In this document: positions 15,808-24,643 of the stretch, one piece after another
Position numbering within the stretch: position 1 is the stretch's first letter
Layout: every line of letters begins with the position of its first letter
Source of the DNA: Bog-473 sp963730395
GTDB lineage: Bacteria; Actinomycetota; Acidimicrobiia; Acidimicrobiales; RAAP-2
DNA: 64,000 bases
Direction: 5' to 3'
Assembly (NCBI GenBank): GCA_963730395.1
Contig: CAVSSK010000007.1
Location: 1 to 64,000, forward strand
Translations under genes and position numbers: made by a program
The notes under the pieces: generated by a model
The model's input: the letters and a program-made list of their open reading frames with translations, nothing else
Told to the model about the DNA's origin: nothing
The model's database searches: none

Positions 15808-17565
15808 TCACCCCATGGCGACGATCGGAGCGGCGAGCGCCAGGCCACCGGTCGAGCCGTGGAAGACGACGTCGCCGTAGGTGAAGATGCCCCCGTCGGA
15901 GGCCACGAGCCAGTAGCCGCCCCCGTCGGAGGAGCTCGCCATGCCGACGACGGGCTTGTCGAGGGGGAGCGAGCCCGCCGACCCGTGGAAGCCGGCGTCG
16001 CCGTAGTCGAAGACGCCCCCGTCGGAGGCGACCAACCAGTAGCCCCCGCCACTCGCGTCGGCGGACATGGCGACGACGGGCTTGTTGAGCGGGAGCGAGC
16101 CCGCCGACCCGTGGAAGCCGGCGCTGCCGTAGGTGAAGATCCCCCCGTCGGAAGCCACGAGCCAATAACCTCGGCCGTCGGGGGTGGCCGCCATGCCCAC
16201 GATGGGCCTGTTGAGGCGGATGGATCCCGCCGAGCCGTAGAAGCCGGCGTCGCCGTAGTTGAAGACCCCTCCGTCCGAGGCGACGAGCCAGTAGCCACCT
16301 CCGTCGGGGGTGGGCGCCATGCCGACGACGGGGGCGTTGAGCCGCAGGCTCCCCGCCGAGCCGTGGAAGCCGGCGTCGCCGAAGCCGAAGACGCCGCCGT
16401 CGGACGCGGCGAGCCAGTACCCCTTGTCGTCATGGGTGGCCGCCATACCCACGATGGGGGCGTTCAGGTGCTGGCCGCCCATGGAGCCGTAGAACGGCGC
16501 GCAGAACGAGAAGACACCGCCGTCGGTGGCGGCCAGGCGGTAGCCCGGCTGCGACCCGCAATTGACCGCGGCGCCGAGCTGGCGGGCCTGTCCCGAATTG
16601 GGATCGATCATCAGCCCCGACTCGTCGACGGCCTCGAACGCGCTCGCCGGCACCTGCTTGAGCTCGTCGACGAGGCCGATGGGCCAGTTCGGGTCTGCGC
16701 TGCCCCCGAAGTACCAGTTGGAGCCGTTGTCGGCCAGGATCAACCCGTAGTGCTGCATGGCGCGCAGCACCACCTGGGCCTGGGGTGAGAAACCCGAGAT
16801 GTCGAAGTTTGCCTTCAGGCGGAAGCGTGCCCCCATCGGAGGCAGGTTCGGGTCGGACGAGGACCCCGCCTCGTGGCGGGCCGGCCACAGGTACGAGGTG
16901 TCCGTCATCTGTGCCGTCATGCGGATGGCGTGGGTGATGACGCCCGACTGCACCTCGTCATAGCGCAAGAGCCCGGGGAGGATCGGGAGGCCGGCGGCGT
17001 CCGCCGACGTCCATCCGGCCGGGCGCAGGGCGTCGGAGTTGAGGTTCCAGATCGCTCCCGAGCCGGCCGTCGAGCCCGACGGGCTGTAGCGCGCGTCGTA
17101 GAGCTCGTAGAGGGTGCAGGTGGCGGGGTTGACCATGATGGCGTGACGGTCGCCGCTGGCCGACGGACCACCCTCGATCGGCGTGTCGGCACCGAAAGGG
17201 TAGGGCCCGGGGTCGCTCTCGCTTCCATACTGGAAAGAGACGGGCACGAGGGGATGCGACGGCGACACCACGGTGTAGGGCATGCCGTAGGGGTTCGTCG
17301 GGTCCCCCGACGGCCCGAAGTCGGGATGGAGGTTCGTGGTCGCGCTGTCCATGGAGGCCAGCCACGCCGCGCTGTGCGGGTCGACCGGCAGGCCCGAGAT
17401 ATCGGTGTTCCAGACGTTGTCGGCCGGGAACATGGAGCAATTGGGCGCGCCGGGCACCGGTGTGCCCGCCGACGCGACACCGGGTGCCGCGCCGATCGTC
17501 ATGCCAAGCAACATCACCGCGCCGGCCGCGCCTGCGGCCAGCGCCCCCCTCCAGCGTCGTTCCAC
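15808..17565 (-). CDS. Secreted protein with N-terminal domain and six 42-aa propeller-like repeats
   Basis: GTG 17565 has GGGAGGG 5 nt upstream and is preferred to GTG 17595. A Sec signal peptide (hydrophobic AAGAAGAVMLLGMTIGAA, then ASA-G) is followed by a globular domain of about 300 residues with NVWNTDISGLPVDP, YELYDARYSPSG, RPAGWTSADAAGLPILPGL, WPARHEA and RLKANFDISGFSPQ blocks; I have seen this domain in secreted bacterial proteins but no function is assigned. The C-terminal third is six tandem repeats of the type GYWLVASDGG-F-YGDAGFHGSAGSL-LN-PVVGMA. Likely a six-bladed surface or secreted binding protein. Confidence 0.85.
   Translation of the reverse strand: MERRWRGALAAGAAGAVMLLGMTIGAAPGVASAGTPVPGAPNCSMFPADNVWNTDISGLPVDPHSAAWLASMDSATTNLHPDFGPSGDPTNPYGMPYTVVSPSHPLVPVSFQYGSESDPGPYPFGADTPIEGGPSASGDRHAIMVNPATCTLYELYDARYSPSGSTAGSGAIWNLNSDALRPAGWTSADAAGLPILPGLLRYDEVQSGVITHAIRMTAQMTDTSYLWPARHEAGSSSDPNLPPMGARFRLKANFDISGFSPQAQVVLRAMQHYGLILADNGSNWYFGGSADPNWPIGLVDELKQVPASAFEAVDESGLMIDPNSGQARQLGAAVNCGSQPGYRLAATDGGVFSFCAPFYGSMGGQHLNAPIVGMAATHDDKGYWLAASDGGVFGFGDAGFHGSAGSLRLNAPVVGMAPTPDGGGYWLVASDGGVFNYGDAGFYGSAGSIRLNRPIVGMAATPDGRGYWLVASDGGIFTYGSAGFHGSAGSLPLNKPVVAMSADASGGGYWLVASDGGVFDYGDAGFHGSAGSLPLDKPVVGMASSSDGGGYWLVASDGGIFTYGDVVFHGSTGGLALAAPIVAMG
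15811..16548 (-). repeat. Six tandem 126-bp repeats coding for 42-aa units
   Basis: Units begin with GYWLVASDGG (variants PGYRLAATDGG and GYWLAASDGG in the two most N-terminal copies) and end near VVGMA plus a short variable turn. DNA of the middle copies is near-identical, and the last copy is truncated to 36 codons by the stop. Confidence 0.85.
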
Positions 17566-17739
17566 GGCGTCCCTCCCGGTTCGACGGTACCGCACCCGTG
17601 GAGGGCCACGTGACCCCGCCCCCGTGCGGGTCGACGTTGGGGATGCGGTGGACCGAGCCGAAGGCGACGCACACGACGAGGCCGATCATCGACACCCAAT
17701 TCCCGATCAACCTTCCGAGACCGCGACGGGGGGTGGGTG

Positions 17740-18438
17740 CTAAGGCTCGGGCGTGGGCGAAGGGCCCGGTGACCCGTGCAGAGGGAACGCCGCGGGCAGG
17801 AGCTCCAAGAGCCTCGGGAACAGGGGCGTGAATCTTCCCTCGCCCCACTGCAGGCCCGGTTCGTTCGCGAAGGCCTGGCTGAGCACGCCCACGATCATGG
17901 TCGACACCAGGAGGACGGCCTCTTCGGCGTCCGCGCCCGGACCCAGCTGTCCGCCTGCCACGGCGTCGGCCAGCGCCGCACGCTGGAGGTCGACCATCTC
18001 CCTGCTGGGCGCGAACGCCTCGGGCGACGGCTCGAAGCTGGGCACCGGGCGCCAGAAGAGCAGCTCGGCCACGGCGCGGTGGGCGAGCGCCCAGCGCCCG
18101 CTGGCCTCGAGGCCATTCCGCAGCGCCGCCAGCCCCGGCTCGGCCTGCGCCATGGCGTCGCGCATGACGACGAGGTGCTCGAGCTGGCCACGGAGGAAGA
18201 GCGCGTCGTACACGGCCATCAGCGACGGGAAGTACTTGTACAGCGAGGGGGGCTGGACGCCGAGGCGCCGCGCCACCTCGGCCAGGCTGAGGCCGTTCAC
18301 CCCCTCTTCGGTCATCACGTCGACGGCGATATCGAGGATCTCCTCGATCGTCTCCTGCCGGCGCCGCGCCCGGCGGTCCGGGCGGGGTCCGCTCCCGGCG
18401 TCGACCTCTCTCTGGGCAACCTGCTCAGCACGGACCAT
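17740..18438 (-). CDS. TetR-family transcriptional regulator
   Basis: 232 residues. The DNA-binding domain is EEILDIAVDVMTEEGVNGLSLAEVARRLGVQPPSLYKYFPS (classic TetR helix-turn-helix with YKYF); the C-terminal ligand domain is TetR_C-like with LLFWRPVPSF and EEAVLLVSTMIVG. ATG 18438 is chosen because a -10 TATACT lies exactly 6 nt upstream. It is divergent from the SRPBCC-cupin-MBL-MFS operon, and a 15-bp palindrome covers both promoters, so it very probably represses that operon and itself, with the exported compound as candidate inducer. Confidence 0.85.
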   Translation of the reverse strand: MVRAEQVAQREVDAGSGPRPDRRARRRQETIEEILDIAVDVMTEEGVNGLSLAEVARRLGVQPPSLYKYFPSLMAVYDALFLRGQLEHLVVMRDAMAQAEPGLAALRNGLEASGRWALAHRAVAELLFWRPVPSFEPSPEAFAPSREMVDLQRAALADAVAGGQLGPGADAEEAVLLVSTMIVGVLSQAFANEPGLQWGEGRFTPLFPRLLELLPAAFPLHGSPGPSPTPEP

Positions 18439-18444
18439 GTGTTG

Positions 18445-18492
18445 AGTATAGCGAAAGAACTGCTTGACAGCAATAGCTAATATCATTAGCCT
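18445..18492. promoter_or_regulatory. Divergent promoters with shared TetR operator
   Basis: Minus strand: -35 TTGCTG (18473-18468), 17 bp, -10 TATACT (18450-18445), then ATG of tetR 6 nt on (leaderless). Plus strand: -35 TTGACA (18464-18469), 17 bp, -10 TAGCCT (18487-18492). The palindrome GCTAATATCATTAGC (18476-18490) overlaps both, as expected of an operator. Confidence 0.75.
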
Positions 18493-18521
18493 AACAACCG
18501 AAACAGCGAAGGAGGAGCGAC

Positions 18522-19026
18522 ATGGTGACCAAGAGCGGACGGTGGTGGCTGACCGGCGACAGCTGCGAGATCGTCGTCGGCGCGACCCCCGAGCGCATCT
18601 ACGACCTGGTGGCCGAACTGCCTCGCATGGGCGAGTGGAGCCCCGAGTGCCAGAGCGTGGAATGGGTCGAGGGCATCACTGGTCCCGCAGTGGGTGCGGC
18701 GTTCGTCGGCCACAACCGGGGCGGTCCGCGCGGCCTCTTCAAATGGTCCCGCCGGGGACGCGTGCTGGCCGCCGAGCCGGGCCGCGAAGTTCGCGTTCGT
18801 CACCGAGGAGGGTGGCCGCGAGTCGACCGAGTGGCGCTACCGGTTCGAGCCGGTCGACGGCGGGACCCGGGTCACCGAGTCCTACGACGTGAAGTGGATC
18901 CCCACCTGGGCCCGGATCGTGGACGTCCCGACCAACCGTCACCGCGAGCTGCGCGACGCGATGCGCCACACGCTCGAGCGACTCAAGAGCGCTGCCGAGG
19001 CCAAGAACGGAGCCGACCGGCGATGA
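18522..19026 (+). CDS. SRPBCC/polyketide-cyclase-type protein (one frame break near 18790)
   Basis: ATG 18522 has GGAGGAG at 18511-18517. START-like hydrophobic-cavity fold: DSCEIVVGATPERIYDLVAELPRMGEWSPECQSVEWVEG at the N-terminus, then after one extra base FAFVTEEGGRESTEWRYRFEPVDGGTRVTESYDV, and a C-terminal helix RHRELRDAMRHTLERLKSAAE. About 168 residues once repaired. Such proteins bind or modify lipids, polyketides or aromatics. First gene of the TetR-controlled operon; the end overlaps the cupin start by ATGA. Confidence 0.78.
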
Positions 19027-19548
19027 GCCTCGGCCCCGCGCCGGACGCCTACGTGCTGCACGCCCGAGACGGTGAGGCGCTGTGGTTCGCCGATTCCCTC
19101 GTCACGTACAAGGCCACCGGCATCGAGACTGGCGGCGGCCTGACCGTGGCGGAGGTGCGCGCACCGTGTGGTGCCGGCTCGCCACGTCACCGGCACCGCA
19201 ACGAGGACGAGGCCTGGTACGTCATGGAGGGCGAGTTGACGTTCTGGCTCGGTGACGAGGAGCGGTCGGTTGGCGCGGGCTCCTTCGTGTTCGGTCCCCG
19301 GGGCATCGACCACCGCTTCCGCGTCGACTCGGAGGAGGCCAACTTTCTCCTCCTGCTCACGCCCGCCGGATTCGAAGAGTTCACGCGTGCCTGCGGGTGG
19401 CCGGCGACCTCGCTGACCATGCCGCCGGCCGACCTGCCCGAGCGGGACATCGCCCTCTTGGAGGATGCGGCCCGCCGTCACGGGCTCGACATCGTTCCCG
19501 AGCCATCCACGTCACCCACACCCACCGCAGCAAGGAGTCACGCCATGA
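19023..19548 (+). CDS. Cupin-domain protein
   Basis: Single small beta-barrel cupin: APCGAGSPRHRHRNEDEAWYVMEGELTFWLGDE (metal motif 1 with H-x-H and Glu) and SFVFGPRGIDHRFRVDSEEANFLLLLTP (motif 2, with His). ATG 19023 overlaps the SRPBCC stop. In the sequence as given no stop separates it from the following MBL gene; shifting one base near its 3' end would give a normal TGA at 19546-19548 overlapping the MBL ATG, matching the rest of this operon. Likely a metal-dependent dioxygenase, isomerase or binding protein acting on the operon's substrate. Confidence 0.75.
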
Positions 19549-20352
19549 TCACCACCTACAAGGCCGCCCCGGACATCGACGTCCTGACATCGAGCTTCCC
19601 GGTCCCCGGATTCGGGCTCATCCCTATCAACGCGTTCGTGCTGCACGCGACCGAACCGGTGCTGGTCGACACCGGCACCGTGGTCGAGAGCGACGAATTC
19701 ATGAGGGCCCTGGCTTCTGTCATCGATCCATCCGACCTGCGCTGGATCTGGCTCACGCACACGGACTTCGACCACATCGGCTCGCTGCACCGCCTGCTGG
19801 CCGAGAACCCGCGGCTCCGGGTCATCACCACCTTCCTGGGGGTGGGCATCATGGGCCTGTCGGCACCCCTGCCGATGGACCGGGTGCTTCTGGTCAACCC
19901 GGGCCAGACCATCACGGTGGGCGACCGGACGCTCACGGCGCTCAAGCCACCCGCCTTCGACAACCCGATCACGACCGGCCTGTACGACGACCGGTCCGGG
20001 GCCCTCTTCAGCGCCGACTGCTTCGGCGCACTCCTCGCCGACGTCCCCCAGCGTGCGGAGGACCTCTCCGCCGACGAGCTCCACGAGGGCCAGGTCTTCT
20101 GGGCGACGGTCGACTCACCGTGGTTGCACAAGGTCGACCGCGGCCTCTTCGCCCAGGAGCTGGACGGGCTCCGCGGCCTTGGATCCAACCCTGGTCCTGA
20201 GCAGCCACCTGCCGGCGGCGCAGGGCAGCTCGTTGGGACGGCTCCTCGCCTCCCTCGAGTCGGTGCCCGCGGCGCCGTCGTTCGTCGGGCCCGACCAGGC
20301 GGCGTTGGAGCAGATGCTGTCCCAGATGACGGGTCCCGGGCCCGACGCGTAG
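19545..20352 (+). CDS. Metallo-beta-lactamase-fold hydrolase (one frame break near 20167)
   Basis: ATG 19545 is preceded by AGGAG at 7 nt. NAFVLHATEPVLVDTG begins the fold, WIWLTHTDFDHIGSLHRLL contains the HTDFDH metal motif, and SADCFGALL plus the distal LVLSSHLPAA supply later ligands. After ELDG near 20167 one extra base shifts the frame to SAALDPTLVLSSHLP; the true stop is at 20350-20352. About 269 residues once repaired. It lacks any beta-lactam-specific signature, so a hydrolase for a lactone, thioester or similar compound is more likely. Third enzyme gene of the TetR-controlled operon. Confidence 0.8.
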
Positions 20353-20368
20353 TCTGCGAATCGCAGAC
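20352..20368. promoter_or_regulatory. Perfect 17-nt palindrome upstream of MFS gene
   Basis: GTCTGCGA-A-TCGCAGAC, 20 nt before the transporter ATG (20388). It could be an operator for a separate regulator or a small hairpin that tunes transporter expression inside the operon. Confidence 0.5.
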
Positions 20369-20387
20369 GACGTCGCGGGAGGAAGCG

Positions 20388-21992
20388 ATGGGAGAGAGCG
20401 GCCTGCGGGGGCGCAACTGGGTGCTCGCCGCGATGATCTTCGCGGTCTCCATGACGTTCATCGACCAGACGATCGTCTCCATTGCGGTCCCGAACATCCA
20501 GCGCGAGCTCGACCTGTCGTCCACCGGTGTCCAGTGGGTGGTGAATGCCTACCTGATCGCATTGGCGGCCCTCTTCGCCCTGGGCGGCCGGCTGTCGGAC
20601 ATCTTCGGCCACACCAAGATGTGCGTGATCGGAGTGATCATCTTCGTGCTGGCCTCGGTCATGTGCGGGCTCACACCAAAGGGGTCCTACGCCGAGGCGT
20701 GGATCGTCGGGTTCCGCGTCGTCCAAGGCGCCGGCGGCGCATTGATGTTCCCTGCGGCCCTGGCCATCGTCGTCAACACGTTCCCCCTCCGCGAGCGCGG
20801 CAAGGCCCTGGCGCTCTTCTTCGGCATCGCCGGAGGCCTCACGGCCGTCGGCCCGATCCTGGGCGGTTACCTGACCCAGTGGACCTGGCGGGCCATCTTC
20901 TGGGTCAACGTCCCTGTCGCACTGATCGCGCTGGTCCTGATCGCCGTGTCCAGGCCCACGACGGAGTACCGCCGGGCACCCATCGACTACCCCGGCGCGG
21001 TCCTCATCGCCACCGGCATCGCATTGAGCATCTTCGGCCTGCAGCAGTCCGTGCTGTGGGGGTGGAGCGACCCGTGGATCTGGGTGTGCATCATTGGGGG
21101 GCTCGCCATCATCGCGGTCTTCGTCGCGGTGGAGCTGCGCACGGCGTCACCACTCATTGAGGTGTCGATCTTCCGTGTCCGTCCCTTCGCGGTGGAGAAC
21201 CTGGTGCTGCTGATCGCCATGATGGCGTTCATCCCGGTCTTCTTCTTCACCAGCGAGTACGCGCAGATCGCCCTGCACAAGACGGCGTCGGAGGCCGGAA
21301 TCTTCCTCCTGTTCTTCTTCCTCGGGTTCGTGGTCGCGGCGCAAATCGGTGGCCGCATACTCGATCGCGAGGGCGCCAAACGAGCCGTGGTCCTCGGGTG
21401 CGCCATCGCGGCCGTCGGCTTCGGTGTCTGGGCCTCCAAGGCGACGATCCTGAGTTTCTCCCAGCAACAGATCTGGGTCATCGTCGCCGGAGCGGGCATG
21501 GGCATGATGCTCGGCCCGGCCAACACCGACGCCGTCAACCGGGCCGGGAACATCTCCTACGGGGAGGCGACCGGCATCACCCAGACGCTCCGTAATTACG
21601 GCGCCAGCCTCGGTCTGGCCGCGCTGGGGACCATCCTCCTGTTCAATTTCCGGTCGCACCTGACGACGACGCTGCGCTCCATGGGCAACCCCCACGCCGC
21701 GGCCGAGGCCGATCGCATCACGCAGTCCCAGCAGGGGAGCGGTTCGGTCGCCTCAATCCCGCACTTCGTCTCGGTCGACTTCGCGCACGCGACCCAGACC
21801 GTCCTCTACGTCATGTGCGGGATCATGGCGCTGGCCGGCGTCGTCGCGCTGCTCGGCCTCCGACGCGGCCGGCAGGAGGTGGCGCCCGTCGAGACGGAGT
21901 CGGCCGCCGCCCCGCCGGCTGACCGCCACCGCGCCACCCGGGACATGACCTTGAGGGGCGAGCAGTCGACCTTTCCGGCCGGGTCGGCCTGA
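20388..21992 (+). CDS. MFS drug/compound exporter, DHA2 (14-TM) type
   Basis: 534 residues starting MGESGLRGRNWVLAAMIFAVSMTFIDQTIVSIAVPNIQ (motif D1 region). Motif A appears as GGRLSDIFGHTKM and motif C as the GLTAVGPILGG segment; length and the number of hydrophobic segments fit the EmrB/QacA branch of proton antiporters. The ATG has GGGAGGA upstream. Last gene of the TetR-regulated operon and preceded by its own palindrome. It probably exports the compound sensed by the TetR protein or a product of the upstream enzymes. Confidence 0.88.
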   Translation: MGESGLRGRNWVLAAMIFAVSMTFIDQTIVSIAVPNIQRELDLSSTGVQWVVNAYLIALAALFALGGRLSDIFGHTKMCVIGVIIFVLASVMCGLTPKGSYAEAWIVGFRVVQGAGGALMFPAALAIVVNTFPLRERGKALALFFGIAGGLTAVGPILGGYLTQWTWRAIFWVNVPVALIALVLIAVSRPTTEYRRAPIDYPGAVLIATGIALSIFGLQQSVLWGWSDPWIWVCIIGGLAIIAVFVAVELRTASPLIEVSIFRVRPFAVENLVLLIAMMAFIPVFFFTSEYAQIALHKTASEAGIFLLFFFLGFVVAAQIGGRILDREGAKRAVVLGCAIAAVGFGVWASKATILSFSQQQIWVIVAGAGMGMMLGPANTDAVNRAGNISYGEATGITQTLRNYGASLGLAALGTILLFNFRSHLTTTLRSMGNPHAAAEADRITQSQQGSGSVASIPHFVSVDFAHATQTVLYVMCGIMALAGVVALLGLRRGRQEVAPVETESAAAPPADRHRATRDMTLRGEQSTFPAGSA

Positions 21993-22166
21993 CCGGCCGG
22001 GTGCTCGCGGCGTTCCAGGCCGTCATTCCCCCTTGCCGGTAGGACGCTCAGGAAGACGGCGTGCCCTGCCGAGGGTTACAGGGAGGACCGCCAGGCGACG
22101 GCGGAGGTGCGTAACCTCGCGCCGGAGTGCTCGTCTCCTCACGGCGGTCCAGTCCAGGAGGCAAGA

Positions 22167-22892
22167 ATGTCGCACGTCAGGATCCGCATCGGCACATCCG
22201 TGGCGATCGTGGCCACGGTGGGTCTGCTCGGCGCCGGGTGCAGCGTGGTGAGCAAGGTCCGGCAGGCCGTGCACAACGTCGAGAGCAACAAGGCGACCAT
22301 CGACTCGTTCACCCAGAACCTGCAATCGAACCAGAGCTCCCCCTTCGAGGCGACCTACACCACGACCGGGAGCGCGCCCGCCACCGTCGTCTACGCCGTC
22401 GATCCGGCCCACGGTGGCCTCGCCTTCCACGAGACGCAGACGGGCTCCAACGCGTCCAACGTCCAGCTGATCGTGAACTCGTCGGGTGAGTACGCCTGCA
22501 ACCAGAGCGGGTCGGGTGGCGCGTGGTCGTGCCAGATGCTCGGGAAGGCCGATGCCGCGTCCGAGAACAAGATCTTCGACCTCTACACGCCGTCGCACTG
22601 GATCGACTTCCTCAAGGGCGTGTCCTTGGTCGCCGGGCTGGCCGGTGACAAGGTGACGTCCTCGACCATGTCGCTGAACGGCTTCTCCATGAGCTGTGTC
22701 GACCTGGTTGCCCGCGGGGTGCCGGGCATGAGCACCATCTGCAGCACGTCGCAGGGCATCCTCGGGTACGTCAAGGTGGCGTCGGACTCCACCAGCTTCC
22801 AGATCACGAACTATTCGGCGTCACCGTCGGCCTCCTTGTTCCAGCTGCCGCCGGGAGCAACGGTCACCCCGCTCACCACCACCACCACGTGA
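22167..22892 (+). CDS. Lipoprotein of unknown function
   Basis: 241 residues. ATG 22167 follows AGGAGG (22156-22161). The signal IGTSVAIVATVGLLGAGC carries a lipobox (LGAGC). The mature part is Ser/Thr/Asn-rich with SSPFEATYTTTGSAPATVVYAVDP and pairs of Cys (YACNQSGSGGAWSC; SCVDLVARGVPGMSTIC) that may form disulfides, and a Thr-rich tail. It resembles mycobacterial/actinobacterial LppX-like convex beta-sheet lipoproteins only in general style. Coupled by GTGA to the DinB-like gene. Confidence 0.7.
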   Translation: MSHVRIRIGTSVAIVATVGLLGAGCSVVSKVRQAVHNVESNKATIDSFTQNLQSNQSSPFEATYTTTGSAPATVVYAVDPAHGGLAFHETQTGSNASNVQLIVNSSGEYACNQSGSGGAWSCQMLGKADAASENKIFDLYTPSHWIDFLKGVSLVAGLAGDKVTSSTMSLNGFSMSCVDLVARGVPGMSTICSTSQGILGYVKVASDSTSFQITNYSASPSASLFQLPPGATVTPLTTTTT

Positions 22893-23499
22893 GCAACACC
22901 CGCATCGGGCTGGAGATCGGCTCGACGTGGGTCTTCGCGTCGGCGGTGGACTGGCCTGGCTGGTGCCGGCGCGGCAAGGGCGAACCCCGGGCCATCGCCG
23001 CGCTCCTCGACTACGCGGGTCGCTACGGCGAGGTGGCGGGACCGGGCTTTCGAGCGGGCACGCCCGAGGTCATCGGCCGGGTCACCGGCAACGCCACGAC
23101 GGACTTCGGTGCACCGGGCACGCCGGGGGCCTGGGACGACGAGCCCCTCGAGGCCGGTGAGCTCGCCCGTCTGCTCGGCCTCCTCCACTCGTCCTGGGAG
23201 GGGTTCGACCGGGCCGCCGCCGCCGCTCCCGCCGTGTTGCCCAAGGGCCCGCGGGGAGGGGACGCGACCGGGCCGGCATCGTCGGGCACGTCCAGGAGGC
23301 CGAGCGCAGCTACGCCCGCAAGGTGGGCGTCCGCGTACCTCCGCGCACGGCGTGGAGCCAGCAACGCGCCGCCATCACCGATACCCTGCTGCACGCGGGG
23401 GCCGGCCGCACAACGGCCTGGTCACCCCGTTACTTCATCCGCCGGACCGCGTGGCACGTGCTCGACCACGCCTGGGAGCTCGAGGACAAGAGCCGCTGA
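22889..23499 (+). CDS. DinB-like four-helix protein (one frame break near 23265)
   Basis: Starts GTG 22889 overlapping the lipoprotein stop. N-terminal GLEIGSTWVFASAVDWPGWCRRGKG, GNATTDFGAPGTPGAWDDEP; after a missing base in a G run near 23265, RAGIVGHVQEAERSYARKVG and RRTAWHVLDHAWELEDKS. The two His-bearing helices (IVGHV and WHVLDHAWE) are the metal-site pattern of DinB/mycothiol-dependent transferases. About 203 residues. Function unknown. The end touches the amidase start. Confidence 0.7.
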
Positions 23500-24614
23500 C
23501 GACCACGTTCATCACCCGCTACGACACCTCGGGCCCCGGTGTCCGCCTCGCCGTGAAGGACCTCATCGACATGGCTGGAGAGCCCACGACGGCCGGCTGC
23601 CGCGCCGTGGCGGCCCGGGCGACGCCGGCGGAGGGGGACGCCGAGTGCCTGGCCGGTGCGCGGGCCGCGGGGGCCCGGATCGTCGGGCGCACCAATTTGC
23701 ACGAGCTCGCCCTCGGCGTGACGGGCGTGAACCCGTGGTTCGGGACGCCGCAGAACCCGCTCGACCCCGGCCTGGTCCCCGGCGGCTCGTCGAGCGGCTC
23801 AGCCGTCGCCGTCGCGACGGGGGAGGCGGACGTCGCCTACGGAAGCGACACCGGCGGATCCGTCCGGATCCCCTCGGCCTGCTGCGGCACGGCGGGCCTC
23901 AAGACCACCTGGGGCCGCGTCCCGCTCGGCGGGGTGTGGCCGCTCTCTCCGAGCTTCGACACCGTCGGGCCGATGGCGCGCGACGTCGCGGGACTCGTCA
24001 CCGGCATGCAGCTGCTCGAGCCGGGATTCACCGTCGACGTGGCGCACGGCGGCGACCTCTCCGTGGCCCGCATGCCCATCGAGGCCGACCCGCTCATCAC
24101 CGCGGCCATCGACCGGGCCGTCCAGCTCGTCGGCTGGGACTGCAGGGACCTGTTCGTGCCGGGGTGGGACGAGGCCACGGTGCAGGCCGGCCTCCTCCTG
24201 GTGGTCGAGGCGTGGCATGCCGACGCGTCTCTGGTCGAGCAGGACCCCGAGAGCATCGGCAACGACGTGCGCGAGCGCCTCCGGCTCGGGTCGAGCTTCG
24301 ACGACGGCACCGTGCGGGCGGCCTGGCTGGCCCAGCGGGACTGGAAGGCGACGCTCGAGCGCATCTTCGCCGAGGTCGACATCCTGGTGACACCCACCCT
24401 CACGATCTTCCCGCCCCGACTCGAGGACGGCGAGGATCTCCTGGTCTCGCGCTGCACGCTCCCGGTCAACCTGGCCGGTGTGCCCGCGCTCTCCCTGCCC
24501 GTGCCGACGGCCGGACCGCTGCCGGCGAGCATCCAACTGATCGGGCCGGCGCACAGCGAGGGCCGCCTGTTGGCCGCCGGCGCCCTGCTCGAGGAGGCCG
24601 TGGCGGCCGGCTGA
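23496..24614 (+). CDS. Amidase-signature family hydrolase
   Basis: 372 residues. The Ser-cisSer-Lys triad is present: Lys in VRLAVKDLIDMAG, cis-Ser in VPGGSSSGSAVAVATG and the nucleophile in YGSDTGGSVRIPSACCGTAGLK. It hydrolyses a C-N amide bond; substrate unknown. The natural N-terminus (LTTTFITRYDTSGPG) begins at CTG 23496 overlapping the previous TGA; a GTG altered by a sequence error or a rare CTG start are both possible. Shorter at the N-terminus than GatA, so not a tRNA amidotransferase subunit. Convergent with the WYL regulator. Confidence 0.85.
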   Translation: MTTTFITRYDTSGPGVRLAVKDLIDMAGEPTTAGCRAVAARATPAEGDAECLAGARAAGARIVGRTNLHELALGVTGVNPWFGTPQNPLDPGLVPGGSSSGSAVAVATGEADVAYGSDTGGSVRIPSACCGTAGLKTTWGRVPLGGVWPLSPSFDTVGPMARDVAGLVTGMQLLEPGFTVDVAHGGDLSVARMPIEADPLITAAIDRAVQLVGWDCRDLFVPGWDEATVQAGLLLVVEAWHADASLVEQDPESIGNDVRERLRLGSSFDDGTVRAAWLAQRDWKATLERIFAEVDILVTPTLTIFPPRLEDGEDLLVSRCTLPVNLAGVPALSLPVPTAGPLPASIQLIGPAHSEGRLLAAGALLEEAVAAG

Positions 24615-24643
24615 GCCCGGCGGCGTGTGGTTGCGACCACCGG

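Noticed and set aside
15811..16548. CRISPR-like array
   Set aside because: The regular units are protein-coding 126-bp repeats with no unique spacers.
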